A stretch of DNA of 64,000 bases, from assembly GCA_023014365.1 (NCBI GenBank), contig JAEBUN010000001.1, positions 3,844,001-3,908,000 on the forward strand, in the 5' to 3' direction. A model generated the notes under the pieces. It saw nothing but the letters and a program-made list of their open reading frames with translations, was not told the origin of the DNA and did not search any database. The translations under genes and the position numbers were made by a program. The stretch comes from Lepiota brunneoincarnata. Lineage: Eukaryota; Basidiomycota; Agaricomycetes; Agaricales; Agaricaceae. Within the stretch, counting starts at the first letter, position 1, and each line of letters opens with the position of its first letter. Shown piece by piece: positions 25,484-39,479 of the stretch.

Positions 25484-27842
25484 CTATTTCTCAGCCTTAG
25501 TGGCCTCGAGGCGTTTTTGCCGGCGCTCTTCCCCAAGAGTAGCAATTTCCTTCAAGTCAATAATCTTGAATGGCCAAGTCAACCAATTCCCACCACTGCG
25601 TTGACTAGGTAGGTACATATCCTCGAGCATGTCATCTGCAGCTTGAGGCCACCTATATTCGTTATATGCAGTTTGTCAAACTTTCAAACGGGAGGGGAAA
25701 AAAAAAAAAACTCACGTCCAAAAGTCCAGACTACAACTGTAACTTTCATTCGCCCACGACAGCATATCAGGAAAACGCGTTCTCATCCATGCAGCTCCAC
25801 GTTCACCCTCTGTCACAGCATCCTCCACCGTCGTAGGCAATCGCATAGGATCACCACGGAAATACGATGAAATCCAATGAGCGGCCACCTCTGTCGTGTA
25901 TCCAGGATTTGCCGTGAACTAAACCCAAAAAAAAACATCGTGAATAATAAGTTTAGGGAACCCCCCCCCCCCCTCGCCCAAGATCCGAGCTTTTTTTGAT
26001 TACTTACCAGAGCGCCCGCGATAGCAAAATCACGACGGAGGATGTTTTTTGCGGGGACAAGTCCTCGGTATATTGATGTTACCCATTTTTCATTTTCAGG
26101 GTGGGGTTGGGGAGCCGTGGTGAGGAGTGAAGTATAATCCCAGTCATTGACCGGTGTTGCCGTTGTAGTCGTGGGCGCCGCATATCTACCCATACCGATC
26201 TCTTCGGCGGTTTGTTCTGAAATCACAGGATTTTTTTGTGATAAGCATTTCATATTGCGAATGCGAACGGAAGGGGGGGGGAACTGACCTGCGAAGATTT
26301 TCGTCCAAGACGACTTGTAACCTGTAGCCAAGATGATTGCATTTGCGACAATAGTCTTGCCGTTATCCAAGATAATCGAACGACCATCGGGTGCAAACCC
26401 TATAGCACGAGTCGGGGCTAAAACTTCAATCTTTCCCGTGTTGGCTAGGATATGATAGCTGTCCGGTCTCACAGCGCCCTCATCACTAGTGCGAACGCCC
26501 CAGAACAAGGAATGGGTTCTCCGCAAGGGGGAATCCCGAGGAATACCGAAAGCTGCGAACTGAACTTTAAATTAGCTTTTTGTTGACCGGGGGCTTTTTT
26601 TGGGAAACCAAGGAAATGAAGATTATGCTTTCGAGTAACTCACGGAACTTTCTCCAATCTGATCCCAAAGGAAATGCGTGATCTTGCTTCCTAGTGCCGT
26701 CTGATGGAGGAATCGTCTGCGATCGAGTGAGTGAGTCCTAAGTGCGGAAGGTAATGTCAAGTTGAGTTAGAGAGCGTACTCGAGGGGCGTCCTCAGATGG
26801 ATGTGCGGCGACAAGATACTGAGGAACCTATCGCGAATCAAGTCAGGGGTGAGGGGGAAACAGCCGAGTATATCGTACCTGCTCTTGCGGATAAACGGAG
26901 GTAACGGCTTTTTCGCCGCGAGGAAAACATCGGTTTTGTCAAAGACGATGGACACCTTCCGACCCTCCTGTGCGAGCTTAGCGCAAATGCTAAGGGTACC
27001 AATCAGTGGGGCGAGTTGAAACAAAGTTGAAACCCAGCTCACTCTTGTGCCGACTTTCCACCCCCGATAACCACAATAGAACCTTCCTTGTCCTCCGAGG
27101 CGGGCTTAACGCTGGCAAGTATGTCACCTACACGTGCACCAAACTGTGACGAATGGATGACGAGTCCTCGGTATTGCGATTTCTCCGCCTCCACTGCAGA
27201 AAGACAGTCCGGCGTCTTCGGTTCGCTACAACCCTTTTTTTGAAATGGATTCTCAGGGTCACCCGACCAGTTCCAGCAAAGTCGAAAAAGGGGGGGGGGG
27301 AGATGGGCACGTGACGACTTACCCCAGTGGCAAGAATGATCCGTGCATATTTCAACGTATCCACTTCACCCGTTCGCAAGTCCTCAGTCTGCACAAGCCA
27401 CGTCCCACTTTCGTCTCGAGAAATGCTCAAAACCTCGGTCTCGAACTTGAACTCTGCCCTATCCTTGAGGAACATCTCGTAAAACTTCCCCATATAACTG
27501 CACATATGGACACCTGACAGGCGCCCACCGCTCGTTTCGGATCCAGGGGGTGGTGGCATATCCAAAGCAGAGAATCGGTATTCTCCATGGACACTGGGCG
27601 GAAATAATCGTGAACACCAACCCGATGGTCTAGTTCCCGGGGGAGAGGGGGGTTGCTGACCTATTGATATGCAAGCCAGGGTACACTCGTTCCTGCATCC
27701 AGGTGCCTCCAACTGATTTGTCACGCGTAATCACCTGTACGTTCTTGAAGCCATCTTGGAGCAGTACTTGCGCATTGATGAGACCGGCCATGCCAGCACC
27801 AATGATGCCAACGGGCTCGGATAGGATGTCGATGTCGTACAT
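25484..27842 (-). CDS. Flavin-containing monooxygenase-like NAD(P)/FAD oxidoreductase
   Basis: The ATG at 27842 begins MYDIDILSEPVGIIGAGMAG, with the FAD-binding GxGxxG (GIIGAGMAGL) close to the N-terminus. Downstream come VGGTW, a central NADPH-binding VVIGGGKSAQ (near 27085-27060) and ATGYKSSW, characteristic of FMO-family enzymes that oxygenate N, S or carbonyl substrates. About ten exons yield roughly 575 aa, ending at the TAG at 25484. Junctions checked by eye keep frame, for example LATG joined to GCSEPKTPD across the intron at about 27330-27244 and SAQ joined to DICAKL at about 27050-26993. The lack of an obvious signal peptide suggests a cytosolic enzyme or one only peripherally bound to membranes. 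The substrate cannot be inferred, and no biosynthetic cluster surrounds it. Confidence 0.85.
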
Positions 27843-28177
27843 GATCAAGGATTTAGAGGGGGGTGGGGGGAAGGGGTAAAAGAGTGGGTTGGTGTAAAGG
27901 TTGGAAGAGGGCGGTGGGGGGGGGGGGAGGGGGGGGAGGTGGCGGTGGATAAGCCAGGGGGGTATTTATTCGTTTCTATTTCGCGTACCGTTAGGAAGTT
28001 CCCTGAGGAGGCGAACCCCAGGGGTTGATCCCCATCCGGCGCTGCATGTATCCGAGATACAGTATAACAAGACCCCCGAAGATCCGCTGAAAGGCTAGAA
28101 CAACGTTTAGGGAACTATATATCGGACATAATGATAGCTGATGCCTAAAGTTGCTAGGGATTCTGGTGTACTTCCAC

Positions 28178-28211
28178 CGCCAGATTCGGGGCTTAGTTCC
28201 CGAATCTGGCG
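28178..28211. repeat. Perfect inverted repeat (13-bp stem, 8-nt loop)
   Basis: CGCCAGATTCGGG, an 8-base spacer GCTTAGTT, then CCCGAATCTGGCG. The arms match perfectly. It lies about 340 bp upstream of the monooxygenase start and about 2 kb from the next gene. It could be an extruding hairpin, a binding site for a dimeric regulator, or the tip of a miniature element. Confidence 0.8.
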
Positions 28212-29202
28212 TGGCTCGAATCCTCTCCACCTTTTTTTTTTCTTTTGGCAGAAAAGATTTTTTTCAGAGAAATGCGTCCAGAAATAGGTTGTTTCAAAGC
28301 ATGCGGAGTGGGAAAACCTTGCTACAGAGGTAAATTTGATTTAGCTTTTCAACCAGCAAGTAGCAATTTAGACGCGCATTCCCCCGTCATAATGCCCAAT
28401 CCAGTGCGATTCCTTACCTCGACTTTGTCCCAAAAACAGCTTTATTTTTTGGATCAGGATCAACTCTGGGGTCCTAGGATCTATTGGCGTCCAGTCAGGT
28501 GTAACTATGATATGTGGCTTCGCAGCCGCAGGGAGATGCTAGAAGATGTCCTCTACAGGTATCAAAATCATTGACAAGTTTTTTAGCCCCAATTAGCATG
28601 GTGGGATGGCACGTGAAGGGCTCAGAAGATCATGTCTGGGGGCCCTGCTCGCTCCTCAATATTAAAAGCCCTGTTCTATTGGGATTAGCACTGTCAAACT
28701 ACAGCGTGAAGTGGCGGACAGTGTGACTTATGGTGTGGGAGTTTATGCAAAAAGTGAACAAGCGTCATCATAGGAGGACATAGTGTGTGTGTGTGGTTGG
28801 TTGTGAGAAGTGTTCAAACGACTAGAAGCCACGGATTTAGTAGTCGACAGAAGGAAGAAAAAAAAAAAAGATAAGAGGTAGACAACAACCAAAATCTTCG
28901 CTGTCCCTTGTTGCCTTCCGGCTATAACTAGTCCACTGGTCGAGTAAGCGACAGCCGGTCGACTTTTGGAATTTTATCGCTTCACGTCGGAGCACGGGCC
29001 AGATCTTCCGGAAATCTCCTGCCGCGTGTGTGATCGTTCTAGCGTGAGATTAAGCGCACACATATATACGCAGCAAGTCTTGATCCTGCGCTACTTTGTA
29101 AAGACCTAGGAATGTTCTCCCTGCGCATCTGAACCGTCCCATGTCAAAGGGTATTGAAGGGAGAGGCAGAGATAAGGGCACGTCAACCCGCGAATAACAA
29201 CA

Positions 29203-29232
29203 AACAAACAACCAAACAAACAAACAAACAAA
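29203..29232. repeat. CAAA/ACAA simple repeat
   Basis: A short array of CAAA units with a few imperfections, in noncoding sequence. Confidence 0.8.
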
Positions 29233-29562
29233 TCAAAGTCAGCGACTCTTGACACCCCCGCCCAGATGGATGTATAATCTTACCCTGTGGTACGGAATAA
29301 TACCTCTCGTCATTTTAGTAACAGCGCACAGTAAATTTATTAAGTCATCAAACACCACAATGTCTCTGCAATGGCCCCCCCTCATGATCAAATTGATGGA
29401 TACGAATTACGATAAGGATAACTAAATTTCAGGAACACTTGGCACGGTGTTTACACCATTAATGTGGCGGCCTCCTCTCCACAGGACCCCAGTCATCTTT
29501 GTGAAAAGGGAGAAAAGAACGCATCAACACAGGTTTCAAAACATGGTGGCGCGGGAGGTGTT

Positions 29563-29594
29563 GGGGGGGGGGGGGGGGGGAGGGGGGGGGGGGG
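29563..29594. repeat. Near-continuous G tract (18 G, A, 13 G)
   Basis: Eighteen consecutive G residues, a single A and thirteen more G. Such a run can form a G-quadruplex in single-stranded DNA and is also prone to sequencing length error. Confidence 0.8.
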
Positions 29595-30277
29595 ATGGAA
29601 GGACACAAGACAGCGAGCTGGCACCATCTTGCCCTTGATGTATAATTTGCATTTGACCAAGCTAGGGGTAAGCTTGTGGTGCAAAGTTTCATTGGAACCC
29701 CCATCTTTGGGGCGGCGCTTGATTAATTGATCAATGATGATGATCTCTGCCCCCATGCCAGCACAGAATATTTTTCCGGCTAAAGTTGACCATGAAACCC
29801 CCCGGGTCTTTTGGCCATCCCTTCGATCAGGTGTGCCTAGGGCGGTTCTCAGTCCTCTACAATACTCTGGTCCGACGCTCCTTCTCGAAATTCTTTATAT
29901 CAACTGTGTGACTTTCAGCATTGCGAGTTATTGGTGCAGTCCGGAATTGATGGAAAGGGTCGCTTATTTGATCACGTCCTTTCACTCCGCAGCAAAAGCG
30001 AAAGTAGATTTCGCACGCCACCATGATGAGTGGTCATTAATTAATGCCGTATGGCAAATCGGAGCCATGCTTGCTGGCGTAGAGAAGCGAAAAACTGGAA
30101 CTGGAACTGGTATTTTGGGGATGAAGCTACCACTCGCACAGCTCAGGTGATATCGGACAAAGAGCGGCGCTAAATTGTATTTCCCTGATATCAACTCAAG
30201 GTTCTGCTCACCGTGGAAAGTTATATTAGGAGTATATTTGTGATAAAATACAGGCTCGAACAGTGATCGCACGCGGT

Positions 30278-33200
30278 CTAGAATGATCTAAGAGATATTT
30301 GTGGTTTGACCGTCGTCTGGGTGGTAGTGGTGACTGGGCCGACGGCTTTACGGACAGACGATTCAAGCAGCTCTCTCGTGGCCGGTTCGAGCTTATCAGC
30401 CGCAGTTTTGAAAGCGGTGGGTGAGGTGGTAGCGTAAGTCAAGATTTGTGCGATAGCTTGCGAGCTGATAGGGGGAGGCGTTACAGTATTTTTGGACAGG
30501 AGCAAAGATAACGTTGGCAGGAGAACACCGAGGAGTTGGGGACCTACAATCAATTAATCTTCAGTGGGGGATGGGTGGGGGGATAAATATATTACTTACG
30601 GTGTTCATCAGCCACCGATGCAAAGAAGGTCGAGAAAGCTTTACAGACTTCCGTAACGGCAAGAGTCTGTAGTTCTGTAACAGACCCATCATGTGCCAAA
30701 GGCGCCATTTTGGCAATGAACTCCACTAAACCTGGCACTAAGAGTCTTGTACATTGTCGCAGCATGGGATTCCCGCTAGATGACGCAGCAACAAGTGTTT
30801 TCGCACATTGTGCAGCAGTTAGGGACGCCTACAAACTCTAAGAACCGACATGGGTCGACAGGGCGGGAACACTTACCTCATCGATCTCTAATAGCTTCTG
30901 TGTTATCAAGAAACATGTATGTTCGACGACGGCACGGCCAACTTGTACATTTGCGGGCACCACGGTTAAGATAAGTACTACTGCGAGTAGATTATTCTTG
31001 ACTTTTCTTGTCGAAATGGCACCGGCACGGCCCCTGTTCGAGTTTAAATAAGTTCTCGTAAGGAATAAGAATGAAATACCTCATTTCGTCAATATTCAGA
31101 AGACAAGATGAAAGGAGGGCGTGAACTGCGCGTTGATATCGCTCTTGCGAACCTCCTTCCTTCATTACAGGAATACTAAGGATTGCTTTCAGTGAAGCAA
31201 AGGTAGATGAAACAAGGTCGATTTCCGATGTCTCATCCTTAAGAAGGTCTGGAACAGCAGTATTAGTTGTCATGTCATTTTTTCGATGGTCTGATTTGGG
31301 AAGCTTACCATTATAGAGCAGAGCAGCGATGGAGCGCGCATCTTCTCGCTGAAGGCTCTCGATAGAAGTCGCGATAGAAACAATAGTAGTGAAGGCTGTA
31401 TTGATCAACGCGATACGATCAGCAGGTAAGCCCTCTACGTCTAATTGTGAGTAATGACCGACGGTTTTCTACAGACTCAACTCACGGGCTATAGGACTGC
31501 GAGTCGACCCGATGGAATGCTTGAGAATATGGGAGCAAATTCTCAAGCAGTGAGCTCTAGGTGTCGTGAGGCTGAGTGCATCTGCATGCCTACAACGCAA
31601 TTGAGCCACCTCATTGACCTAACACCGCCGTCTCAAACGCACCTAGACCCCTGTGTAGTGGCCAATACGCCCAACATCTCCACCAGATGCACTTGGACGG
31701 TGGCTGGTTCCGTCATAGCCATGCGGTACGATAAGCTTACAAACTCGTCGAAAATGTTCGGCTCCAAGATCGCTTTTCCGGCGTATTCGGGTCGCACAAG
31801 TGACTTGAGCGATTGCAGACACGCGACAACTAGAGTTTGGCGGTCTGGGTTTGCAGAATTTGGATCCTGGGAAGAGGTCGAAAGTGCCTCATACACTAAA
31901 CCAAAGAGAATATAGAAGAATGCAGTTGGCTCCTGGCGGGGTTCCACATTGCCCTTTCCGTTTTGTGTGTATTCTTGTCCATCCATTGCTGCGATAACTG
32001 CGGGATCATCGGCTTGCATTACGGTAGCAACAGCGCGAAGTATGGTTGGCCATGATTGAGTGTAATACTAGGAGTTAATCGATCAGCGTTGTTTCAAACT
32101 AGATAGGCCAGCGGAAGTGAACTCACGGGCAATAAAACTTCCCTCCCTAAGCTCGAATACGAAGAATCCATAGTTACAGAGGACGTATCGTGCAGAAACT
32201 CCGAGTCAATCCTGATGCTGGCATAATCGCGCAGCGAGGCGATCCACAATGACGATAGAGTAGGCCGGTAGGGTTGGACAACCTTCTCAAGGTAAGTCTG
32301 CCTGAGACTCGAAATTTGCAATTGTGCCCATGCGGAAAGGGTAGATATCCTCAGCATAGCGGAGGCGTTCGGGCTCAACTCCCCTGTGTCCCCAATGGAA
32401 AGCATTCCAGACTCTGAAGAAGGATATAATTATTGCATGTGACGATCACAAACAAGTTGCCAACCTTTGGACTGTTCAAGCGCGGTAGTCAATAGCTTGA
32501 GAATTCTCCCCATCCGACCGACATCCTTCACAACACCGCAGCCCACAAATATTGCGCATGCATGAACCGCGGATGCCAAAATTTCGGGGGTTGAATCAGC
32601 AGAAAATGCGGGTGTAAGGGCTGCAGTGATGGGTGCTTGATGCTGCTCAAGTAGCAACGCGTCGTCGTATGCAGGATCAGGGGACAAAGCAAAGATCTAC
32701 AAACAGTTGATTCCCACCTACTCGTATACAATTAGAACCGGACTCACCTCGATAATGTCTCGCAATACCACCAAACCTTCCAACCTAATCTCAGTAACGT
32801 ATGCCGTCGACGCCGTAAACGCCATCTTGATCATGTCCGATACACGTGTAAACAACAGGCCCTTCACCGGAATGCCCTGCGTCCGGGCAAAAATCGCGTC
32901 CAAGTGTTCCCTCCTTCCACTGGGAGCTATAATCGTACATATTTTATGCAAGCACTGCAACGCAAAGAGCTGAGTCCTCCATCTCGACGTCATGAGTGGT
33001 CGCCCGCCACTCGCGTCCTGAGCAGCGCCAGTATTCAACGACTCTCCCTCATCGTCACGTAGATTCCTGCGATTCGCGGCGTCCACAGCCTGTTGGGACG
33101 CTGTCGTGCGCGACATGATCCGTTGACAAAGATCAATCCAAGCAGAGGGATTGTACACGACTGTCTGCTGCAGCCAACTCGAAATCACGTTTCGTACACC

Positions 33201-36200
33201 CTGCACGGAAGAATCATCATCCAACATGCCGAATAGATCCTCCACCAGACGGTCTCCTCCAATTTTGGACATAACCAGTGCATCCTTCTGCACGAGCTGG
33301 TATAGCGCGTTAATAGATGCGAGTTTGAGTGGACGACGCGGCGAGGAAAGGTGCGAATGGAACATCTTGACAGTATCTGGGATGTTGATATGCTCTGGTG
33401 CGAACATAAGGAAATGTTGGATGCATTTGATAGCTTCGACACAAATTCCCTCATCTTCCTCCCCGGCAAATTCATGGACGAGGTTCAGGACCAACGACCT
33501 CGTACGAGGTGATTCTTGGATATCTGGTCCAAGAACGGTAATGACTGCATCGATGATCTGGCAGACGACAGGGTACGCAGGACACTCGCTGCTGATGTTA
33601 ACATTGTTCAAAGTCCCTCCCTCGCGTTCATGAGAATCCAAAAGGTAAATCTTGAGCAGCATTCCAAGCGTACTCGATACAAAAGGTGCGTACGCCAGAC
33701 TCGCCGCATTGATGACGCGAGCAAGCGCATTCAGAGCCCAAAAATGAACGGTCGGATGAGGATCATTACTGAGCGACATCAAAACGTTCACAGTCGTCTT
33801 GAGAAGCGGGCCGGCGGCTAAACCTCCGACATGGGTGTAGATAGCGCCAAAGGCAAGCGCACATCCAGCACGACTGTAGGGATCACGATTGCTAACGACT
33901 TGATCAACCAAATCCTTGATCTGACTCGTCAGATGGTTCGTCCCCGATAAGCTCGCGAGTCGGCCGATGCATTCACTCCCTGCTGAACGTAGGACCAGAT
34001 CTCCATCAATCAGTGCATCCTGCGATGACGGACCAAGTATTAACAGATGTGCTATCAAATCGATGAAAAGACCCACCCGGAGAAACGGCGATAACAGTGT
34101 TGTGATCTGTGTACTTCCGAAAGTATCGCGATTGTGACGGAAATGACTCGTAGTCGCATGACGAAGTGCGAGGACTAGCGCGACGGTGGCGTTGATGAAG
34201 ACCGCAGACTTGCGGCCAACATTCTTCTCGAGCTTGGGCGATCTAACGAATTCAAGGAGCTGGTTGACGAATTTGATGGTCGAGTTAAGATCCTGGAGAG
34301 GTAGCAATCGAGCGAAGAGATCGATCGCGGTATCAACGACGGATGTGGCAGGTGGGGGTGGTTCGATCAGCTGGTACTCAGTCGTGGAAAGTTTGGCTTG
34401 ACAAAGAGACAGGGGATCGTGCTCGCATGCACCCAAAATTGGTTTGCGCAGCTATAGGGTATGGTATGGTCAGTAGAGTTGAGAGAATAGCATCCATCTA
34501 AGCGAGATCGAACCAGGGTGTCCATTGAAACTTCCACCGTATCTCTATTGAGGTAGTCTTGTTTCCCAAGCAAAACGTCCACATCCGTCCCGATTCCACC
34601 GAAATCCACGACCTCATTAAAGGTCACGCCGTAAGCATAGCCATCCGTACTCTGCCACACGGAGGTGAACGATCCTGATGAGGACGCAATAGCAGCTTGC
34701 ACCGAAGACCCCGCATAACCATCAGGACTGGCAAATAACGATATCGTGGATTGTAACAATGAGGCCTGAGTAGACTCGGCAATGCTTGAGAATCCCAGCT
34801 CAGAGAAGCACTGGTATACACGTCTACGCAGCAACGCCTCACGGTCCCGAATTGTCAGCTCTTTCTTGGTCTTTGAAGGGAGGGGAGCCTCCGACGTGTC
34901 CTCGATATTCTGACTAATGAAACCGTTGGCAAAGGATAGAGCATTGCTGAGGACTGATGCGATGCGGCGAGCGACATCCAATGTAACGAGAGTGGAGGCG
35001 TTGTGTTGAAGGAATGAAAGGATAGCTCCAAGTGCACTCTCCCTCACATGGAGGAGAAATGTCCACTCTGCTATGGAGCGCCCGCTGTTGTTCGCAGAAT
35101 CCTTGCTGGTAGGTTTGGGCAGAGCATTGCGCCATAGCACAAGAAGCTGTGGTAGATGCGGGCGGACAAAGTTGGGTCCCAGCGACATAAGCGAGGCAAT
35201 CAGTGTCCAAGCCACTTCGACCTCAACACCAGCTACTTTCAGGTCGTGATCACTAGCACGCTTCAGCAGCTGCGTGGCCATGTCCAACACCTTCGCACTG
35301 ACATCGTATGAAACGTATAACGGTCGTTCCGGTATGACGGATACAAGTGCAGCAAGACCATACGCGTGTCCCAAGGCGCGCAATGACGCGTCATGAGTTG
35401 AGGATGGCGTCGAAATCATCGTTAGATCCCTCTGAAGCTTATCTATCAATACCAGAATCGTCTTGGGTAAACGAAGAGGTGTCGAGTAGCAGAAGCAACG
35501 GAGGGCCCAGGAAGCTGTGACACGGACGGTGTGGCTGGGGTGGGCAAGGATGGTCACCAGAGGCTCTGACAGCGCATCTTGAACTGGTGGAGGAGCATTT
35601 CCAAGTTGCTGCAACAAACCAGCAACCTCTCTCAAGGCCGTCACAAGAACAGCTGAGTTGGGAGCTACCTGACCGGGCATCATAGCCGGCCAGCGTTTCA
35701 GATAGTTATTCGCCAACTCCTGAATTGCACCAATCTGGCCTTGCTCACTCAGCATTCGAACACCAATGAGATCCCGCAACAAAATTCCAACCAGGGTTCG
35801 GACGGCGAGTGTGTCGTACCGCGTTGAGGAATTCCTCGAAAGCGCGACGATCTCATTCATAAGATGTCCGACGACTAGCGAAAAGTTGGCTTCTACCCAT
35901 CCGGCTCCTAGATGCGTGAAAAGAGCGGCATAGAAGTCGAATATGCCAACACGGACTTTACGAGATTGGTGAGGTTTATTAAAGTGATTGGAAAGGTGGA
36001 GTAGCATTTCAGTTGGGGTCATGAGAGCCTTTTTCGTCTCCGTCGTAACATGAGAAGTCGATATTGCATCATCGTCAGCGTTTTCCTGGTCTTTCTTCGG
36101 CTTCTGCGGGGGCTCAGGAGCGGGGATAGTGCGTTCGACCTGCGTTGACGCGAGGAGGTTGCCAACGAGTTGAGCAAGAGCGTGCCGGGTGAGTTGATCT

Positions 36201-37202
36201 GCTGCCTCCAAGCTCTTCACGCATTGGGTGACGATAGCCTCGACATCACCGGCTGTTGGGTGAGTGCCATCATCAGAGGTGTACATGGCGATGAGGACCT
36301 TGAAAAATGTCAAACGGAGCTCAACAGCTGGGACAGGGCTGATATCTTACCTCGGCTGATGCGCGCTGTACTGGAAGGGCCTTGTCTGTGAGATAATTCC
36401 TGGTTTGCTTCAGAATATCCCTCGCTGTCGCGTCTGTAATTGCTCGCTTTGCAGTCGTGATCGCCTTCTTGAGGGTAATGAGGGCTTGGTACCGAAGCAG
36501 TGAAGACTGACTTGGCCTTGAGCGGGTATCCAAGGGATCAGGCAAATCAACGCACATTGGACGTCTTTGCTACTCTGAGTGTCACAACAGCAATTTCTGC
36601 CATGAACGACATGACCTAGGCTCGATATGAGACCGAAACGGGAGTGAACCGGATCCTGAATGCGCACCTGAGAACCAAAAATGCCCATGATGTCACCCAC
36701 ACACGAGAGAGCTGCTCTACTATCGGTGAGCCAAGGGACACGATCCTCCATTCTATGCGCTCACATTTTACTGCTGTCCCTATCCGCAGCTTTGAAGTCG
36801 CTCGCGATCTTCATGAACGCCTGCAACGTATCGAACATGGTGCGCGTCTCGCCTCTTGTATACAATGAGATTAAACATTTTCCGACAAGATTGCGAATCG
36901 CACGACCAGGCATGGGGTATGGATCGGGTGCTGCAATAACCTTGATGAAGGCTTTCTCGATATCAGCTTGCTTGGCTTTGATGTCACCCTAGGAACCGTT
37001 TTAATTGCTTGTGCAACATATAAAAGGCCGTAACTCACAATTTGAGCTTCTTTCAGGTGTTTGTTGACATTCGAAAGCCATTGGAAGAGGTAGACTTCCT
37101 TGCCATCTCCAGAAAGCTCTGACTTTGTATGGGTTAGATGAGCCGACGTGAGCAGATCAGACTGCTACGAACCTCAGCAATCTCTTCATATTCCGTGGAC
37201 AT
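30278..37202 (-). CDS. LAA1: Laa1/HEATR5-family HEAT-repeat protein
   Basis: This very large gene runs from the ATG at 37202 to the TAG at 30278, with about 15-20 short introns and roughly 2,000 codons. The largest exons are about 36313-34480 and 34450-32718. The product is made of repeated amphipathic helix pairs. It matches the HEATR5/Laa1 layout: an N-terminal block (LFQWLSNVNKHLKEAQ), LLTDKALPVQRASAE-like sequence (here NYLTDKALPVQRASAE), VGILLRDLIGVRMLSEQGQI, then long HEAT arrays. Family members bind AP-1/clathrin adaptor regulators and act in trans-Golgi and endosome trafficking. I saw no in-frame stop that splicing would not remove. A short Thr-rich tail ends the protein. The family call rests on the N-terminal third; exact exon borders were not all checked. 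Confidence 0.8.
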
Positions 37203-39479
37203 TACAAGTGGTGTTTCTTCGTGAGTCTTTACGAACCCCTTGGCTCAAGCTGAAAGGTCATAAGGAGAAGGCAAGCTCAACAACCGGAGTAAGCGATGCT
37301 CATGGACATTCACACGCACGTGATCCTCAAAAAGTAGCCAACCCAGGCGTCCGATGATCATGCCCGGGTGAAATTTGAAATTGCCGTGAATGTAATAGTT
37401 TGGGGAGCGCCAGCTGGGATGGAGTCGCAAAAGGAAGTAAAGAGCGCGACATGTACAACCCGTTTGTAAGTCCTACGTCTCATTCTTGAAACCTGGTCAA
37501 ATTGAGGCACGATGCAGATCGAGGCTGCAGGTGCTCTAGTTGGAAACCACCAGTCCGCCAACACTCACGCACATACAGAAGTACATTTCATGCGGATCAA
37601 CTGTTCCCTGACGTCAGCGTTTTCTGACAAGATGATCCACCTCCCAAGGGGGCCGGACCCCCCAGAGACTGAGCCCTTTGTCGAACTCAAGTATGTACCA
37701 AGCAACAGAAAATCTGTTCTGCGACGACCCCCGCCCTTTTGAGCGCGACTCTGATCAAGATCAAAAAACCGAGGGCAACTCGCCTTGTATTGTGCCGTGC
37801 TTGTTGGCTCAAAATTCCGCGTCCATATGTTTTCCATCTTAATATATGTTCAATACGTCAGGCTGATGCGCTAGGATCATAGTGGGGCAATGGTTACCAG
37901 GCGTTTTGAATACACAACTCATAATAACACATTTCTTTTTGAGTTTATTCTGCATTATTCTCGCCTCTCCCCCTTTGCTCGTGGCCACGACCCTACCGTC
38001 ACGGCCGCCAATACCGGATAACGAGCTCAAGGATGTTGCATTAATAATAACACATGTCACCGCGAAATCCCCAGCTTGAGGATCTATGATCGCGATGCCT
38101 CGGATGAAGAACTCGCAGATTCGAACAAGGGGTATTCATACCTCATCCGCCCTTATACCATTCACGACCCCCATTCAGACGAGCGATCCCGGGGCATGAT
38201 GGCTTATGATGAGTCGTACCATGCGCTGCACGCTGGTCCTTGGGTCGCGGGAACGACATTCTCCCGCATGAAACACGCCTGCCATTTTAAAGGTGAAAGC
38301 TAGGCCCTCTAACGAGAATGCATGCACAGCAGTACGTCGATAGAGACAATATGTATAAACGAGATTGCTAGGATCCACGTAAGAAGACTGGGATCCTAGG
38401 ACGGTCGGAACGCTACCTAAATACGATGAGAGCTATGTATGTACTGTTATTTACCATAGAATGTAAAATAAATTGACTTTGCTATACAGGCATAATAACG
38501 CGTCCATACCGTCGAGCTGTATACTCCGCATTTTGATACCCTCCCGTGTTCTGACCTTGCTCCCCTTCGGCGTGATGGAATGCCTTTGAACAAGATTAGC
38601 AGGTGCTTGAGCGCGTTCAGGACCACTGGCTAGCTTGTGACTGCCATTGCAGATGCGATGAAAGATCTGCGTTCTCCCTCGCATCTGTTGCTTATATATG
38701 TCATCCTGCAGCCCACGATAGAGCATACTTCGACACAAAGATCTACACCGAGATATGAGTGCCGGTAACAATCCTAATCGGAGATGACGGAGGGAGGTTC
38801 TTGATCGATGGGGATCTCTGGATTTGCTTTACATACAACGCCTTCGTCCCACAATCATTCACCAGTCCAATACCTCATCGTATAATGATTCCTTGCTTCT
38901 GAGTAACTTTTCGATCCGAGTAGCCTCAAAGTCAACAGTTCTACCTATGACTCTGCAGTTATAAATGGTTGAGTCGGTGTGGGCGCAAAGGGATTGCTGA
39001 TGGGCGGTATCGAGGAGGCCATGGAGAATTAATTAATTTACAGCAAGCAGTTTTGCTCGCCCCAGATGAGCATGCCGACAAACTAGCACGACTTCAGCAA
39101 CTTTTCTTCAGAATGATATTTAATGGATATTCATATACCTCCTGATATTCTAGCTATTCTGTTTGCAATATTGGATCAAATTAAAAAAAATATCTAATTT
39201 GTTATATCTACAGCTATGGTATCCCTGGCAGATGTTTTAGCATATAAAAAAAAGATATCTCATATTCCAGCTCGTCAGTTGACCAAGGGAGGAATGGAGG
39301 TCGGGCCAGAGGGCTGCATTAGCAAGCCAAACTGTGAAGCGAGGAGCTACTGGGTGGGCGGATAAATTCCGATGTGTTTCCTACCTTAGTTACACTGATT
39401 GAAGGATAACAATGAGGTGTGTATTGTGACGGTGTGAGTAATAATAAATGGGATGAACTGTACAAACCCCAACCAACGA
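37203..39479. other. Boundary between host genes and repeat-rich DNA
   Basis: No gene is firmly supported. Two short plus-strand frames (37882-38079 and 38076-38303) are protein-like but unrecognised, with no splice pattern joining them. The interval includes copy C of the dispersed repeat. AT-rich sequence at 39110-39260 loosely resembles 45893-45950. Confidence 0.4.
38326..38470 (-). repeat. Dispersed palindrome-bearing repeat, copy C (inverted, partial)
   Basis: The reverse complement of this stretch aligns with the 3' half of copy A at 4841-5108. It includes the hairpin: GCTAGGATCC, spacer, GGATCCTAGG at 38369-38401, with a spacer close in sequence to that of copy A. Divergence is clearly higher than between A and B. 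Confidence 0.5.

Larger units (their letters stand above)
27843..30277. other. Intergenic region with hairpin and simple repeats
   Basis: No gene is supported. It contains a perfect 13-bp hairpin (28178-28211), a CAAA-type repeat (29203-29232) and two long G runs (29563-29594). Open frames of 60-140 codons here lack recognisable features. Confidence 0.5.
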
